Source: Chytridium lagenaria (taxonomy: Eukaryota > Chytridiomycota > Chytridiomycetes > Chytridiales > Chytridiaceae). From it: a DNA stretch of 64,000 bases. Positions 45,866 to 57,190 of this stretch are shown here, piece by piece. The notes under the pieces were generated by a model. It made no database searches, was not told where the DNA came from, and saw nothing but the letters and a program-made list of their open reading frames with translations. How positions within the stretch are numbered: the stretch's first letter is position 1; every line of letters starts with the position of its first letter. The position numbers and the translations under genes were made by a program. The stretch is taken from NCBI GenBank assembly GCA_025449115.1, contig JAHLKC010000026.1:62001-126000 (forward strand). Reading direction: 5' to 3'.

Positions 45866-46366
45866 TGTTGAATACTTGTTGTTCACGGGGCTCAATTAAA
45901 ACAAAGTTAAACGCACTTTTGCTCCAACAACGTTCTTGATTTATTTCGACTCAACACACGAGTCCTTAAATACTTAAACAAAACGAACAAGTAAAGAGGA
46001 AGACAACACAAAGGTAAACCTATCGGAGACGCGTACACTCACGCGTTAAACTCTCCACTACAAAGATAAACAAATCAGAGAGCCTTGACGGAACAAAGGG
46101 AATAAAGGCTAGAAGGGAATGTCCAATCACAAACAGGTAGAATTATAATTAAACTGGCATAAAGAAGATAAACCAATCAAGGAAGGTAAATCAAAGTGGA
46201 AAATTCAAATGAGTCCAGAATGTAAATTAGAAGTCCAGTGGGCGCGTTCGCGCTCAACTTTAACGACGCGTAAATTCCAGATCACTCTAGTGTTGCGCCC
46301 GACGCCGCGGACTAATCGTGCGAGTGATCCTGACACGTCCTTGTGAGTCAAGTGAGCGAACCCAAC
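45866..46366 (-). repeat. Family B LTR (3' LTR of the full element)
   Basis: 501 bp, starts TGTTGAATAC and ends GAACCCAACA on the plus strand. ACGCGT occurs three times, near 46049, 46060 and 46266. The polypurine tract adjoins at 46367-46379 (inverse of ttctccccctttag). Confidence 0.92.
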
Positions 46367-46438
46367 ATTCTCCCCCTTTAGTGAACTTTACTCACAACTA
46401 CTCTGACTCCTCCATCTCTGAAGCATCATCATCAACGA

Positions 46439-49400
46439 CTACCATCCCCAGGTCTCTACGCGCCAGCCCCTTCGTGAGTATGTCTGCAGGCTGTTCCTTG
46501 GTTCCAATGTGCTCCACCTGAAGCAGACGCTTGGCAACGCGATCTCTAACCGCGTGGAATCGAAGATCCACGTGTCGCGTCCTCGAGCTGATGAGGGGTT
46601 CTTTGCAATGGCCTCTGCTGCCGTGTTATCACACCAAAGCGTTGGTGGATCGTCAAAGGAGTATCCTATCTCCTCCAGAAGCTGCTTCAACCAGATGAGC
46701 TCCGACGATGCCTCACTCAACGCGACATACTCGGCCTCTGCGCTGGAAACAGCTACTGAGCTTGTTTACGCGCACCCCACATCACAGCTCCTCCATTCAG
46801 CATGATGACGAATCCACTGATTGACTTCTTCTCGTCCGGATCGTTCCCAAGATCCGCGTCGCTGAATCCTTCAAGCTTAATTGTTCCCTTGACGCGAATA
46901 GCTTATGCCCAAGCTACGCGTCAACTGTAAATACCCGACTAAATCACGAGCACACTCCCAGTGCTCGTGTCCAGGACGCGCCTGGTAGCGCGCCAGCATT
47001 CCAACTGCAAATGCCACGTCGGGACGCGAATTAACCATCGCGTACATCAATGAACCGACCACAGTTCGATAGGCTAGTCCCTCACTTCTTCCAATGGAGT
47101 CTCGTTGTCTTCAACGCGTCTGAGACGCGTTCCTGGCCTTAGCGGAAGCTTCTTGAGATGTCCTTCTGGCACTCGTAGCTTCTTCATCATCGAGATATAT
47201 AGGCCTCCTGCTTGATACGCACATGCCTCTCGTGTTGATTGTAGCGAACTTGGGTTCCAACCGCGTATTTGGCTCCCCCTGGCTTGTGACCGTAAACCGA
47301 CGCTTGAGATCGTCTTGAAACGCGTCTGCCTCTTCCTGATCAGGACACGCGTGCACTAGGTCGTCAACATAGACAACCAGTAACGATAACCTCTCGCCGT
47401 TGCGTCGGTAGTAAAGACAGGGATCCGAGAGCGAACGTGTGAAGCCTATCGAGATGAGAAACTCATCCAACACCTCGTTCCACCAAGAGGTGATTGCTTC
47501 AAACCGTACAAGGTCTTCAAGAGAAGACAAACCCAGTCTTCCTTCCCAACAATCACAAAACCTCTGGTTGCTCGATGTATATCTCCTCCTTGAGATTGCC
47601 GTTGAGAAACGCCGTCTTGACGTCGTATTGGCGTAACACCATCCCCTCGTGAGCTGCCACGCGAGTGCTGTCCGAAAGTCGCCCCTTTCATCACTGGCGC
47701 GTAAGTCTCCAAGTATCCACGCCTTCTTTCTGCGAATATCCCTTCGCAACGAATCGAGCTTTTTCTTTCCACGGAGCCGTTTCCTTTCGCTTGTAACGGA
47801 GCACCCATCCACTCTTGATGATGTGCTTGCCTTTGGTCGAGGCACCAACGCCACGTCTGATGCTCCAGCAACGACTGGTACTCCTCCTGGAGCGCCTTCA
47901 ACCATTCTTCTGAATACACGTCCCAACGCGTCCTCAACGGTTGCTGGATCTGTCACGTCCTCGTCACTCATCACGGTAACGGTGTGTGTGCAGGATTACG
48001 TGGAGCAGAAGCTCGCTTTCCTGAGCTTGAGCCTTAAACCATTCTGCATTTGCTGGCCTCCTCTCTCTCAGGGAATAACGACGAGTGCCTTCCTCTGCTG
48101 GTGGTGTTGCTGGTACCGGGAGACGTGAAACGCTGCGTGTAGCGCGTTGAGGAGTCCTTCTTGGCGAGGTTGGCGCGTCTTCGAACTCTTCTGACGCGTC
48201 GTTCTCTTCCTGAGCATCCTCGACATCATCCTCCAACGCTTCGCTGTCTTCACTGACCTGTGACGCTTATCTCCATCATCCTCAGAGCTCAATGACTCAT
48301 CTTCGGAATCCTCGGAGTCTTCATCGCTCCCCCAACTCCTGAATCGCTTCCCACCTTGTCCAGCAGCTTCCTGTGTACCTTCCAGGTGGACACGTCTGCG
48401 TCGTGTCCTTCCCACACTCCAGTGTTCAACTCGTCAAACACAACAGTCTTGCTGCGCACTACTTTCTTCGTGACTGGGTCATAAAGGCATATCCCATTGC
48501 TCATATCCCAAGAAAATGCATTTGCGGCGTTCTTCTCCATCTTCTTCCGTCGTTCCTTTGGGACGTGCGCGTAACATGCGCAACCGAAGATTGAACGCGT
48601 TTCAGGTTAGGCTTCCTTCCCGTGAAGCCTTCCAGAGGTGAAATCCCATCCTTACGAGGAGATCATTGTACAAGTACGTGGCACACGTAACGGCCTCTCC
48701 CAGAATTTGTCGTCAAGACTCGCGTCGCTAAGCATGCACTTTGCCTTCTCAATGAGCGACCGATTCATTCTTTCCGCACACCGTTCTGCTGAGGCGTGTA
48801 GGGCATGGTGAACGTGAGCTTGATGCCTTCCTCCAGGCACCATGCCTCCAGCTGCTTGTTCTTAAATTCCCCACCGTTACTGCAACAATCTCCAGGAGAT
48901 GCGGCTTTTCTCGAAGTCGTTCCATCTCCTCAGGTTCCTTTCCGAGTATCTCAACGCGTCAATCCGTCGACCTGTGAGTGCCTCGGCCTCTCTCTTGTAC
49001 TGCTTGATGTACTGAACCGCTTGCTTCTTTTCCTTGAGCATGTACGTGTTGCAGTAACCCGTTGACGCGTCACAACAACCATGAAGTAACGCGACCCTCC
49101 CAAGCTCTTCCGCTTCATGGTCCCGCCAAATCCACGTGAACGCGTTCCAGACTTTGTAGTCCTTCTCAACTCTCTCCGGGTGAGAGGAGCGCGTAAGCTT
49201 CCCCTCAATGCATCCCTTGCACAGCACGTCGTTGTCGTCGTTAACAACGTGATCGTACACCCGTTGCCGATTTTTCAAGCTTCTTCACCGCCTTCATCGA
49301 GATGTGACCCATCCTCGATGCCAAATCTGCGCGCTGTTGAGCGACTGGCTTTTCACACCCATCGTGGTGTTTGCTGCGGTGTCTGGCTGCACCAGATAAA

Positions 49401-50734
49401 TAGGTTGTCCACAACCTTGAACTCTGCCGTCACGTCGTTCGATCCGACGTGTCTGAGGCGATACTTGCCGCTGGATGACTCCAAAACAACGCCACGCGAC
49501 GCTGCTGCACCCAGAGAGATGAGATTACGCGTGAGCTCCGGCACATAGAGTACGTTCTTGAGCGTGATCGTTTGCGTGGCCTTCCCGACCTTGATGCTGA
49601 GGGTTAATTCTCCTACTCCCTCCACGCGTATTCCTTCGCCGTGCTCTGCAGTTTTTACGCGGCTGCTCGCGGCGCGGTAACCCGCAATCCTTCCTTCGAG
49701 AAGGTCATATGGTGAGTGGCTCCAGAGTCCAGAATCCATCGGTTTCCCGCTTCTCCAGCTTAACCGACAAGGCTTCCCCAGCCTCCGCGTCAACCTGACG
49801 CACAATAGCCATAAAGGCAATTGGACTTGCACGCGCCGTGTTTGCAGACTTCTTCTTGTCCGAGGCGCGCTTCTTCCACCACTTCCCACGATGACGGTTC
49901 CTACCACCACCATCTCTCTCGTTCTCTGAGGTATCATCACTCGACTCCCCCGAGTCCTTCTTCTTCCCAGAGCGACACTTGTTCGCATATTGTCCTATCT
50001 TCTTGCACTTAAAACAAGTCACTGACCTTTTATCTCCACCTTTCGACGCGTCCTTTCCTGCTGGTTTCTTCCCTTACGCGCTCTTGTCGTGAAGAAGGCC
50101 TCCGCTTCCTCCGATGCCTCCACGCGGTCCTTGATCTTCTCTTCACAGTCGAGAAGCCTGGCAACGACAGGTTGTAGTCCTTGACCGCTTTGTCGTCCGT
50201 TTCAATGTTGGCAACCGCGACGTCGTAAGCTTCCGGGAGTTTGGTGAGCAGGTGAGCAATGTGTTGCTCGTTGGAGACAGCCTCGCCGGCTGCCTTGAGT
50301 TGGTTGACCATTGTCGAAAGTTCTGCAACGAATACGCGTAAAGACGCGTCCTCCTTCATTCTGAGACGCGTGAGCTTGCGTGTGAGAGCGTTGCGGTTGG
50401 GTTGGGATTTACGCTTAAATGATGACACGAGGCACTCCCACGCTTCCTTGGCCGTGAAGTCCTCGCCAATCAAGTGTAAGACCGAATCAGTCACTCGAGA
50501 CTCTATCCGGTTCTTAGCACGATCGTTAGCCGACTGCTCCTTGATCCGCAGATCCTTCTCTTCTTTGGTTGGAGCGTTCTCGTTAACGTACGGCGTAAAT
50601 ACTGTCTCAGTGATCGCCCAAAGACCCTTGTCTTTGAGGTAAGTGGTCATCCGACGTTTCCAGATGTGAAAGTCTTGCCTGTCGAACTTGACTGGCTTGC
50701 TGCGCTCGTCATCTGAGTCCTCTTTCTTTCCCAT
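46439..50734 (-). pseudogene. Family B Gag-Pol, multiply frameshifted
   Basis: Gag begins MGKKEDSDDERSKPVKFDRQ at 50734 and contains WECLVSSFKRKSQPNRNALT. The zinc knuckle CFKCKKIGQYANKC (about 49980) has Gln where CCHC knuckles have His. Protease is WILDSGATHHMTF (about 49730). Integrase pieces include CKGCIEGKLTRSSHPERVEK (about 49200) and the YMLKEKKQAVQYIKQYKREA region. RT includes SLSDPCLYYRRNGERLSLLV then YVDDLVHA (47350-47420), and RNase H has ASSELIWLKQLLEEIGYSF then DNTAAEAIAKN (46560-46700). Frames change every few hundred bases, so no intact polyprotein can be read. Family A knuckles keep the His, so the Gln may be a mutation. Confidence 0.88.
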
Positions 50735-50737
50735 ATC

Positions 50738-50756
50738 GTCAGAGAAGTGCTACCAC
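50738..50756 (-). promoter_or_regulatory. Family B primer-binding site
   Basis: Next to the 5' LTR, the minus strand reads GTGGTAGCACTTCTC. TGGTAGC matches the start of the Ty1 primer site, which pairs with the 3' end of initiator methionine tRNA. Family A has a similar TGGAGCACTTC at 51748. Confidence 0.6.
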
Positions 50757-51254
50757 TGTTGAATACTTGTTGTTCACGGGGCTCAATTAAAACAAAGTTA
50801 AACGCACTTTTGCTCGAACAACGTTCTTGATTTATTTCGACTCAACACACGAGTCCTTAAATACTTAAACAAAACGAACCAGTAAAGAGGAAGACAACAC
50901 AAAGGTAAACCTATCGGAGACGCGTACACTCACGCGTTAAACCTCCACTACAAAGATAAACAAATCAGAGAGCCTTAAGGGAACAAAGGGAATAAAGGCT
51001 AGAAGGGAATGTCCAATCACAAACAGGTAGAATTATAATTAAACTGGCATAAAGAAATAAACCAATCAAGGAAGGTAAATCAAAGTGAGAAATTCAGAAC
51101 GAGTCCAGAATGTAAATGAGAAGTCCAGTGGGCGCGTTCCGCTCACTCTAACGACGCGTAAATTCCAGAGCACTCTAGTGTGCGCCCGACGCCGCGGACT
51201 AATGGTGCGAGTGATCCTGACGCGTCCTCGTGAGTCAAGGAGCGAAACCCAACA
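50757..51254 (-). repeat. Family B LTR (5' LTR of the full element)
   Basis: 498 bp, almost identical to 45866-46366, which suggests a fairly recent insertion. Most differences are one-base gaps. ACGCGT occurs four times. Confidence 0.92.
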
Positions 51255-51413
51255 TCTTATAACCATTTTAAGTTCTTCTATTATCTCATCCATCCAGGCT
51301 TCTACGTGCCGTCTCCACTCCAAACAATGTTCATAATTAGCAACAACATGGCTCTGACCAGACTCAAGGAATCATGCAATAAGGCGTATATCTGCTGCTC
51401 AACCCTCTTAGAA
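51255..51413 (-). repeat. R1 copy, part 1
   Basis: Reverse complement of 31393-31615, lacking the 43-bp duplication. It stops exactly where the family A 5' LTR begins. R1 resumes after the element at 56495. Confidence 0.8.
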
Positions 51414-51746
51414 TGTTGGGTTATTCATTTTCTATTTGTTTCACTCACCACATTCGTATTTGTCTAAGTATTTCCCCGAACCTATTTGTTACGCGTTATT
51501 TAAGTTTGAGTGACAGTTATTAAGTCTATTCATTGGGAGCTTAATCCTTAACTATTACTTTATTTTATTATGATACTAATGGAGGATTACGGTCAGAGTT
51601 TGGTGTAAATCCCACCTCAGTATGCGAGTATTACATAATATATGGAGTTTCGTAATTACATCCTGTCACGCTGGAGACTCATACTATTTTTTAGATTAAT
51701 TCCCTTATTAATATTATAATTAATTACATTGAGCCCGTAACCCTCA
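51414..51746 (+). repeat. Family A 5' LTR
   Basis: 333 bp from TGTTGGG to CCCTCA. It aligns along its whole length with the 3' LTR but is 59 bp shorter, mostly because runs such as TTTT, CCCC and AAA are one or two bases shorter. It holds one ACGCGT. Confidence 0.88.
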
Positions 51747-51762
51747 ATGGAGCACTTCACCT

Positions 51763-54700
51763 GTGGAGGATGAATCATCCATTGAGGCCAAGACAAAAGA
51801 GAAAGAGCATTATCCCAAAGAAAGCAGCTGTCAACCGAAAATGACAAAGGAACGACGACAACCGGTGATGTTTATGGACACAGTTCACATCTGGAAGTAC
51901 CGCATGATCGGGTACTTGAAAGGCAAAGGCCTTTGGAAGATCGTCGAGAAGGGCTGGACGCCCTATGCAGTGTTGACACGCCTACAAATGCGAAAAGAAG
52001 ACTAGGTTAGAAGAAGAAGACCTGGACATGAAAGCAAAAGCAGAATGAATCAGAGTTCATGATATCATCTACGTTATCAGGATGAATCTACGGCAAAGGA
52101 CATGGGATAAAATCATCGAGACTATGAGAGAAAGGCTCAGACGAACAGAAACGCGATTAGACGCAAACTCACGAACTTAAGATGAAAGAAGAAGACGACT
52201 TGAAGACTTACATCGCGGAGTCTCATCAACCATTCAGCAACTGAAGGCAGCGGGGAAGACACGGCAACCCCGCAACACATCTCCATCCTCTTGACGACCC
52301 TCCCGGAAGCATACGACATCATAGTCAATCTCCTCGAGAACGAACCCAAAGCCGAGGCTGACTATGCCTATGTCGTTGGAAAGCTGTTAGATCATGAAAC
52401 GAAATTGAAAGAGAGAAAGAAAGAAATGAAGAGAATGAAGGCGCTCAGGCTCACGCTGCGGGACGCTACAATAATCAACAACAAAGACACCGCGGCGGCG
52501 AGGACCGAGAATGCTACAATTGCGGAAAGAAAGCACTTAGCAAGAGACTGTTGGAGCCGAGAAGAATAACGACAACAGAAATGAAAGAGACAACGAACCC
52601 CAAGCTCAACCTGCGGCTGCAGGAAGAGGCTTTTACCGAGGAAGAGGTCGCGGTGGTTTCCGTGGTCGAGGAGGACGCGGAAGAGGAGGTCGAGGCCGAG
52701 TGGTTGGAATCGTGGACCTAATGCAAACCTGGCAAACCAAAACAACAATCAGAACATCAACAACGGAGGAAATCCTGTGGTCTTCGTTGCAGCAGTACCT
52801 ACCGTCAACATGAGCTCGGAAGGCGGTCCGCAGACTAGAGACACCAGATGGATGTTAGACTCTGGAGCCACTCACCACATGACGTTCCAGCGCAACATCC
52901 TGTCGAACTACCGCTCCATTCAGTGCAACATCAGCACTGCCGACAACAACAGCAACTTGAATCCGTGGAGTTGGTGACTGTGAAGTGAAGATTAGAAACG
53001 GCGAAAGAACAGGAACGTTAATACTCAAGAACGTGTTATACGTACCAAACATCGGACGGAACCTGATCTCGCTTGGGATGGCGAGAAAGAAGGATCTTGA
53101 CATATTCCCGAAGGACGACGGATACGACCTTAAACCAAAGAAAGAACCGTCAGCACAAGCACTTGCAACGTTCACCTACAGCAGCAAAGAGAACCTCATT
53201 TACCTTGATCAAGTCATCGAATTCAAGCCAAGCACCCTCAGCAAAGGCGAGAAGTCCTGACACCGCACCAGTGGCACTTGCGGATGGGTCATCTAGGAAA
53301 GAAGGGAGTGAAGAAGTTAATGAAGTAGCAAGGGGTCAAGATGACGAATGAAGAAGACACTACCTTGTGAGGGTTGTGTTGATGGGAAAATGACTAGGAC
53401 ATCATTTCCTGACAAACCCGACGAGTTGAAGGCCAAGGAGCCTCTCGAGAAATCCACGTTGACATCGTTGGACCTTTGAAGACCGTGTCAAATGGCGGCG
53501 CACGTTACTTCCTCACCATCGTCGATAGCGCAACAAACTACGTTACCGTTTACCTGTGCAAGAAGAAGAATGAGTCGTTCAAGTTCATCAAAAGTTTTAA
53601 AGAAGAAGCCGAGAAGAAAATCAAAAGGAAGGTCATTGAAATCGTAGCAGACAACGGCGGCGAATTCAACAACAAACCAATGAAGGATTGGTGTTTAGAG
53701 CATGGGATTAGACTTACCTTCACCATGCCGTACACACCGCAACAGAACGGTGTTGCCGAACGTATGAACAGGACCTTGAACGAGAGGTCTAAAGCATGTT
53801 AAGTTCTTCAAAACTCGAAACGCGTTTTTGGGGTGAAGCTGTGATGGCTTCAGCTTACCTCATTAACCGATCACCAACCCGAACGAACGAACAAGATGCA
53901 ACGCCGCTTGAGAGATTGCTGGAGTGAAACCTGACTGTCAGACTCGTGGTTGGGGTTGCCTGGCACTGTATTGATACCCAAGCAGCAACGAAGAAGGGTG
54001 ATTTAACGCACGACGGTGTGCTCTCGTTGGGTATGAGCCGCTGGGCTATCGCCTTTGGGATTGCAAACGAATAAGTTAGTTAGAAGCAAGTCAGTCATTT
54101 TTAACGAGGGAGTAATGGCGGCGGAAGCAGAGAAGGGAGAATCAAAGTTTGAAGGGGAGGTTCAAGAATGGAAAAACGATCTAGACTTACCGGATTACTC
54201 TACAGACTCGTCAAGCTCTGGTGGAAGTGAACTTGATACGGCGGTAAACGACGAAGACTCTGAAGATGAGAAGATGATAATGTTAGTTATCATACACCCG
54301 ATCGCGATGACGGTGAAGATGAAGAAAGAGAGGAACCTCACTCACCTACGGTTCGTCGATCCGGTGGAAGAAGAGTTCCAAACTTCCGTGAAGACCTGGA
54401 TGAGCCTTACGAAACATCCCTTCGAAGGTCATCACGGAATAAGAAGAAACCTGGAGAGTTTTGGACGGTTAGACCATCAGCAAACACGGATCATTAGAAG
54501 ATGACGACGAACCAAAGACCTACCAGGAAGCGATGGGTAGGAAGGAAAAGGACGAGTGGAGGAAAGCGATGGAGGAAGAAATGAAAAGTTTGGTTGAGAT
54601 GGGAACATGGAGTTGGTTCCCCGACCTAAAGGGAGAAAGATTATTAAATCAGGATGGGTGTACAAAACAAAGCGAGATGAGTTGGGAAATCTCGATAAAC

Positions 54701-56072
54701 GAAAAGCGAGATTTGTTGCTAAAGGGTACTCGCAGAAACAAGGAATCGACTATGACGAGAAATTCGCACCCGTAATCAAGCAAGCGACGTTGAGAGTGAT
54801 GCTTGCGGTCGCTTGTCAAGAAAACATGGAGATTCGACAATACGACGTCAAGACCGCGTTTTTGAATGGGAAGTTGGAAGATCATGAGATATATATTGAA
54901 CAGCCTGAAGGATTCGTCGTTGAAGGGAAGGAAACTGGGTGTGCCTGTGCATGAAGAGTCTCTACGGACTCGTTCAAGCACCAATGTGTTTCAACACCGA
55001 CTTGAACACGTTCCAAGTCGACGAGGAGAAGTTTACTCGGTCAGCGGCGGATCCATGCCTTTACTACAAGCGAAACGGTAAGGACCTCACCTTGAAGGGG
55101 TCTACGTCGATGATATCATAGAAGCGTCGACGAGCAAGGAGGAATTAGATCGATCAGAAAAACGATTCATGAAACGTTACCGAGGTACAAGAGCATCAAG
55201 TTTTCGATACGTCCTGGGGTGGCAATGTCGATATGATCGTGTAAAAGGGAAGATTGTGGTGTTCCAGCAGAGATACATCGAAACGATGGGTCAAAAGCTG
55301 GAATTACCGAAAACTCTTTTACACTATACTCCAATGGACGCCGTGAAGAAACTCCTGAAGAACATGGAAGGGGAGATAATGAAAACGAACGAGAAGAATC
55401 AAGGATACCGACAGTACACTGGATCTTTAATGCATGCGATGATTGGAACTCGACCTGATATAGCATTCGCGCTTGGAATGAGCGCTAGGTTTCAAGAGAA
55501 CCCTTACCCAGCGCATTGGGATGCGCTTTACCGAACTTGTGGATACTTACAGCAAACGAAGCAATTGGGAATTCAGTATACTAGAAAGGACAAGCTGGAA
55601 TTGGTGGGATATGCAGACGCCGACATGGGAACGGATCCAGATGACATGAAGTCAACAAGTGGTTTTGTGATCACGTTGAACGGGGGAGCTGTGGTGTGGG
55701 GAACGAAGAAACAAGCAACGACGGCTCAGTCTACCGCAGAAGCTGAATATGTTTCACTTAGTGAAGCATCGTCACATATGATATGGGTTAGCCAACTTCT
55801 GGGGGAGTTGGGTTATACGTTTAATGACCCTCCGGTGATTTACGGCGACAACACGACAGCAAATTCCCTCGCCAGCACGCCGATAATATCGCAAAGTTCG
55901 CGACACGTGGATAGAAGGTTCCACGTCATAGAGATAGGGTTAACGCGAAGAAAATACGCGTGGAGTACCTGAACACAAGGAGCAACCTGCAGATCTGTTT
56001 ACGAAAGCTTTGCCGCGAACGAAGTTTGAAGAATTACGAGCAAAGTTTGGGATGGTTAAAGTGGTTGATTAA
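51763..56072 (+). pseudogene. Family A copy 3 Gag-Pol, frameshifted
   Basis: Gag: KYRMIGYLKGKGLWKIVEKG and LTTLPEAYDIIVNLLENEPK, a zinc knuckle remnant (HLARDCWS) near 52545, then a Gly/Arg-rich stretch. Protease: RWMLDSGATHHMTFQRN (52850). Integrase: VADNGGEFNNKPMKDWCLEH and YTPQQNGVAERMNRTLNERS (53650-53800). RT: KQATLRVMLAVACQENMEIR, DVKTAFLNGKLEDHEIYIEQ; the YVDD box is present in the bases near 55100, but its frame is broken just before. RNase H: the 267-codon block 55169-55972, with STSGFVITLNGGAVVWGTKK, and a TAA at 56070-56072. The stretch after RT is the longest intact one. Overall it is a non-autonomous copy as sequenced. Confidence 0.88.
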
Positions 56073-56102
56073 AACTGCAAGGTTAGAAAGCTGAGGGGAG
56101 AA

Positions 56103-56494
56103 TGTTGGTTTATTCATCTTTCTATTTTGTTTCCTCACCCACATTCGTTATTTTGTCTAAGTTATTTTTCCCCCGAACCTATTTGTTTACGCGTTATTTT
56201 AAGTTTTGAGTTGATCAGTTTATTAAGCTCCTCATTCCATTTGAGGAAGCGTTAATCCCTTTAACCTTATTATTTATGTTTTATTTATGATACGTAATTG
56301 GAGGGATTTACGGTCATGAGTTCTGGTGTAAATCCCCACCTCTACATGTATTGCGAAAGTAGTTAACATTAATATATGGAAGTTTCGTAGTAATTACTCC
56401 CTGTCACCTGGAGACTCCATCACTATTTTTATAGATTAATTCCCTTTTATTAATAATTATAATTTAATTACAATTGAGCCCCGTAACCCCTACA
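56103..56494 (+). repeat. Family A 3' LTR
   Basis: 392 bp from TGTTGGTTTATTC to CCCCTACA, preceded by the polypurine tract aagctgaggggagaa. It carries one ACGCGT, near 56190. Confidence 0.9.
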
Positions 56495-57190
56495 AGAGTT
56501 CATTTGATCTGGGTTGCGGTCTCTCCAGCAACGCCATCACTGAGCATCTGCTGGAAAATTCAATACACTATAGATAATAAAGGGGTTGGGAAGCTCAGCC
56601 AGAGGCTGCCTGAAGCAGGGGCTTCAAGCTTTGGGTGAACGTAAATCTATTCTACTTTCTACAAATAATTAAACAATACATGAAGGGGAATAATAACAAC
56701 AACAGGCATCTCGCCAACATGGTAGCATGACATAGTTCTCCCCCAGCAGCGAGCTTACTGAACGCACGTGGTAAAACTCATAGCAACAGTATGATATTCA
56801 AACAGAAAGAGATAGCACTGACCAAAAGCGACCAGGCTAGGGTGTGCAATGGGCTAGTCCAGGTCTTCAGAGGTGAAAGTAAATTATTCAACTTTCATCT
56901 TTTTGTTATAAGCACTAAAAACACAAATAAATACAGCAACTATCAACATAACAGAACAACAAACAACACACATCTCGACCACGCACATTGACGCAGTGAC
57001 TGCTTTCATATATATAAACCTCCTTCTCTAATTCCCATGCAGAAAACTATAAAATCAACGGGAGGATAACAACAGAATGGGGAATAAAGGAAACATAAAC
57101 TAAGCACAATGACTATTTTATATATGACGTGTTTATGCCTCTTGGTGAGATTATAAAATTACTTCACATGGTCTTCTGACCAGGATTTGA
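56495..57190 (-). repeat. R1 copy, part 2
   Basis: Reverse complement of 30945-31395. It continues R1 after the family A insertion. A 100-150 bp stretch around 56740-57000 is unmatched and may be a deletion in the left copy. Confidence 0.75.

Larger units (their letters stand above)
45866..51254 (-). mobile_element. Copia family B, near-complete element
   Basis: About 5.39 kb bounded by LTRs 45866-46366 and 50757-51254, both TGTTG...CAACA and nearly identical. Reading the minus strand, the order is LTR, primer site, Gag, protease, integrase, RT, RNase H, polypurine tract, LTR. This is the Ty1/copia order. No matching target-site duplication flanks it: agtgt on the left and tctta on the right. 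The left neighbour is family A copy 2 and the right neighbour is repeat R1, so one side was probably rearranged after insertion. The element contains about two dozen ACGCGT hexamers. Confidence 0.9.
51414..56494 (+). mobile_element. Copia family A, copy 3 (near-complete)
   Basis: About 5.08 kb with LTRs at 51414-51746 and 56103-56494 and a full Gag-Pol order between them. It is inserted inside repeat R1, whose halves lie on either side. The flanks (cttagaa on the left, agagttc on the right) might be a degraded 5-bp target duplication, but this is unclear. It is the only family A copy with both ends. Confidence 0.9.

Noticed and set aside
35886..56494. Possible retrovirus or virus insertion
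   Set aside because: Domain order is Gag-protease-integrase-RT-RNase H with no envelope gene; ordinary Ty1/copia elements.
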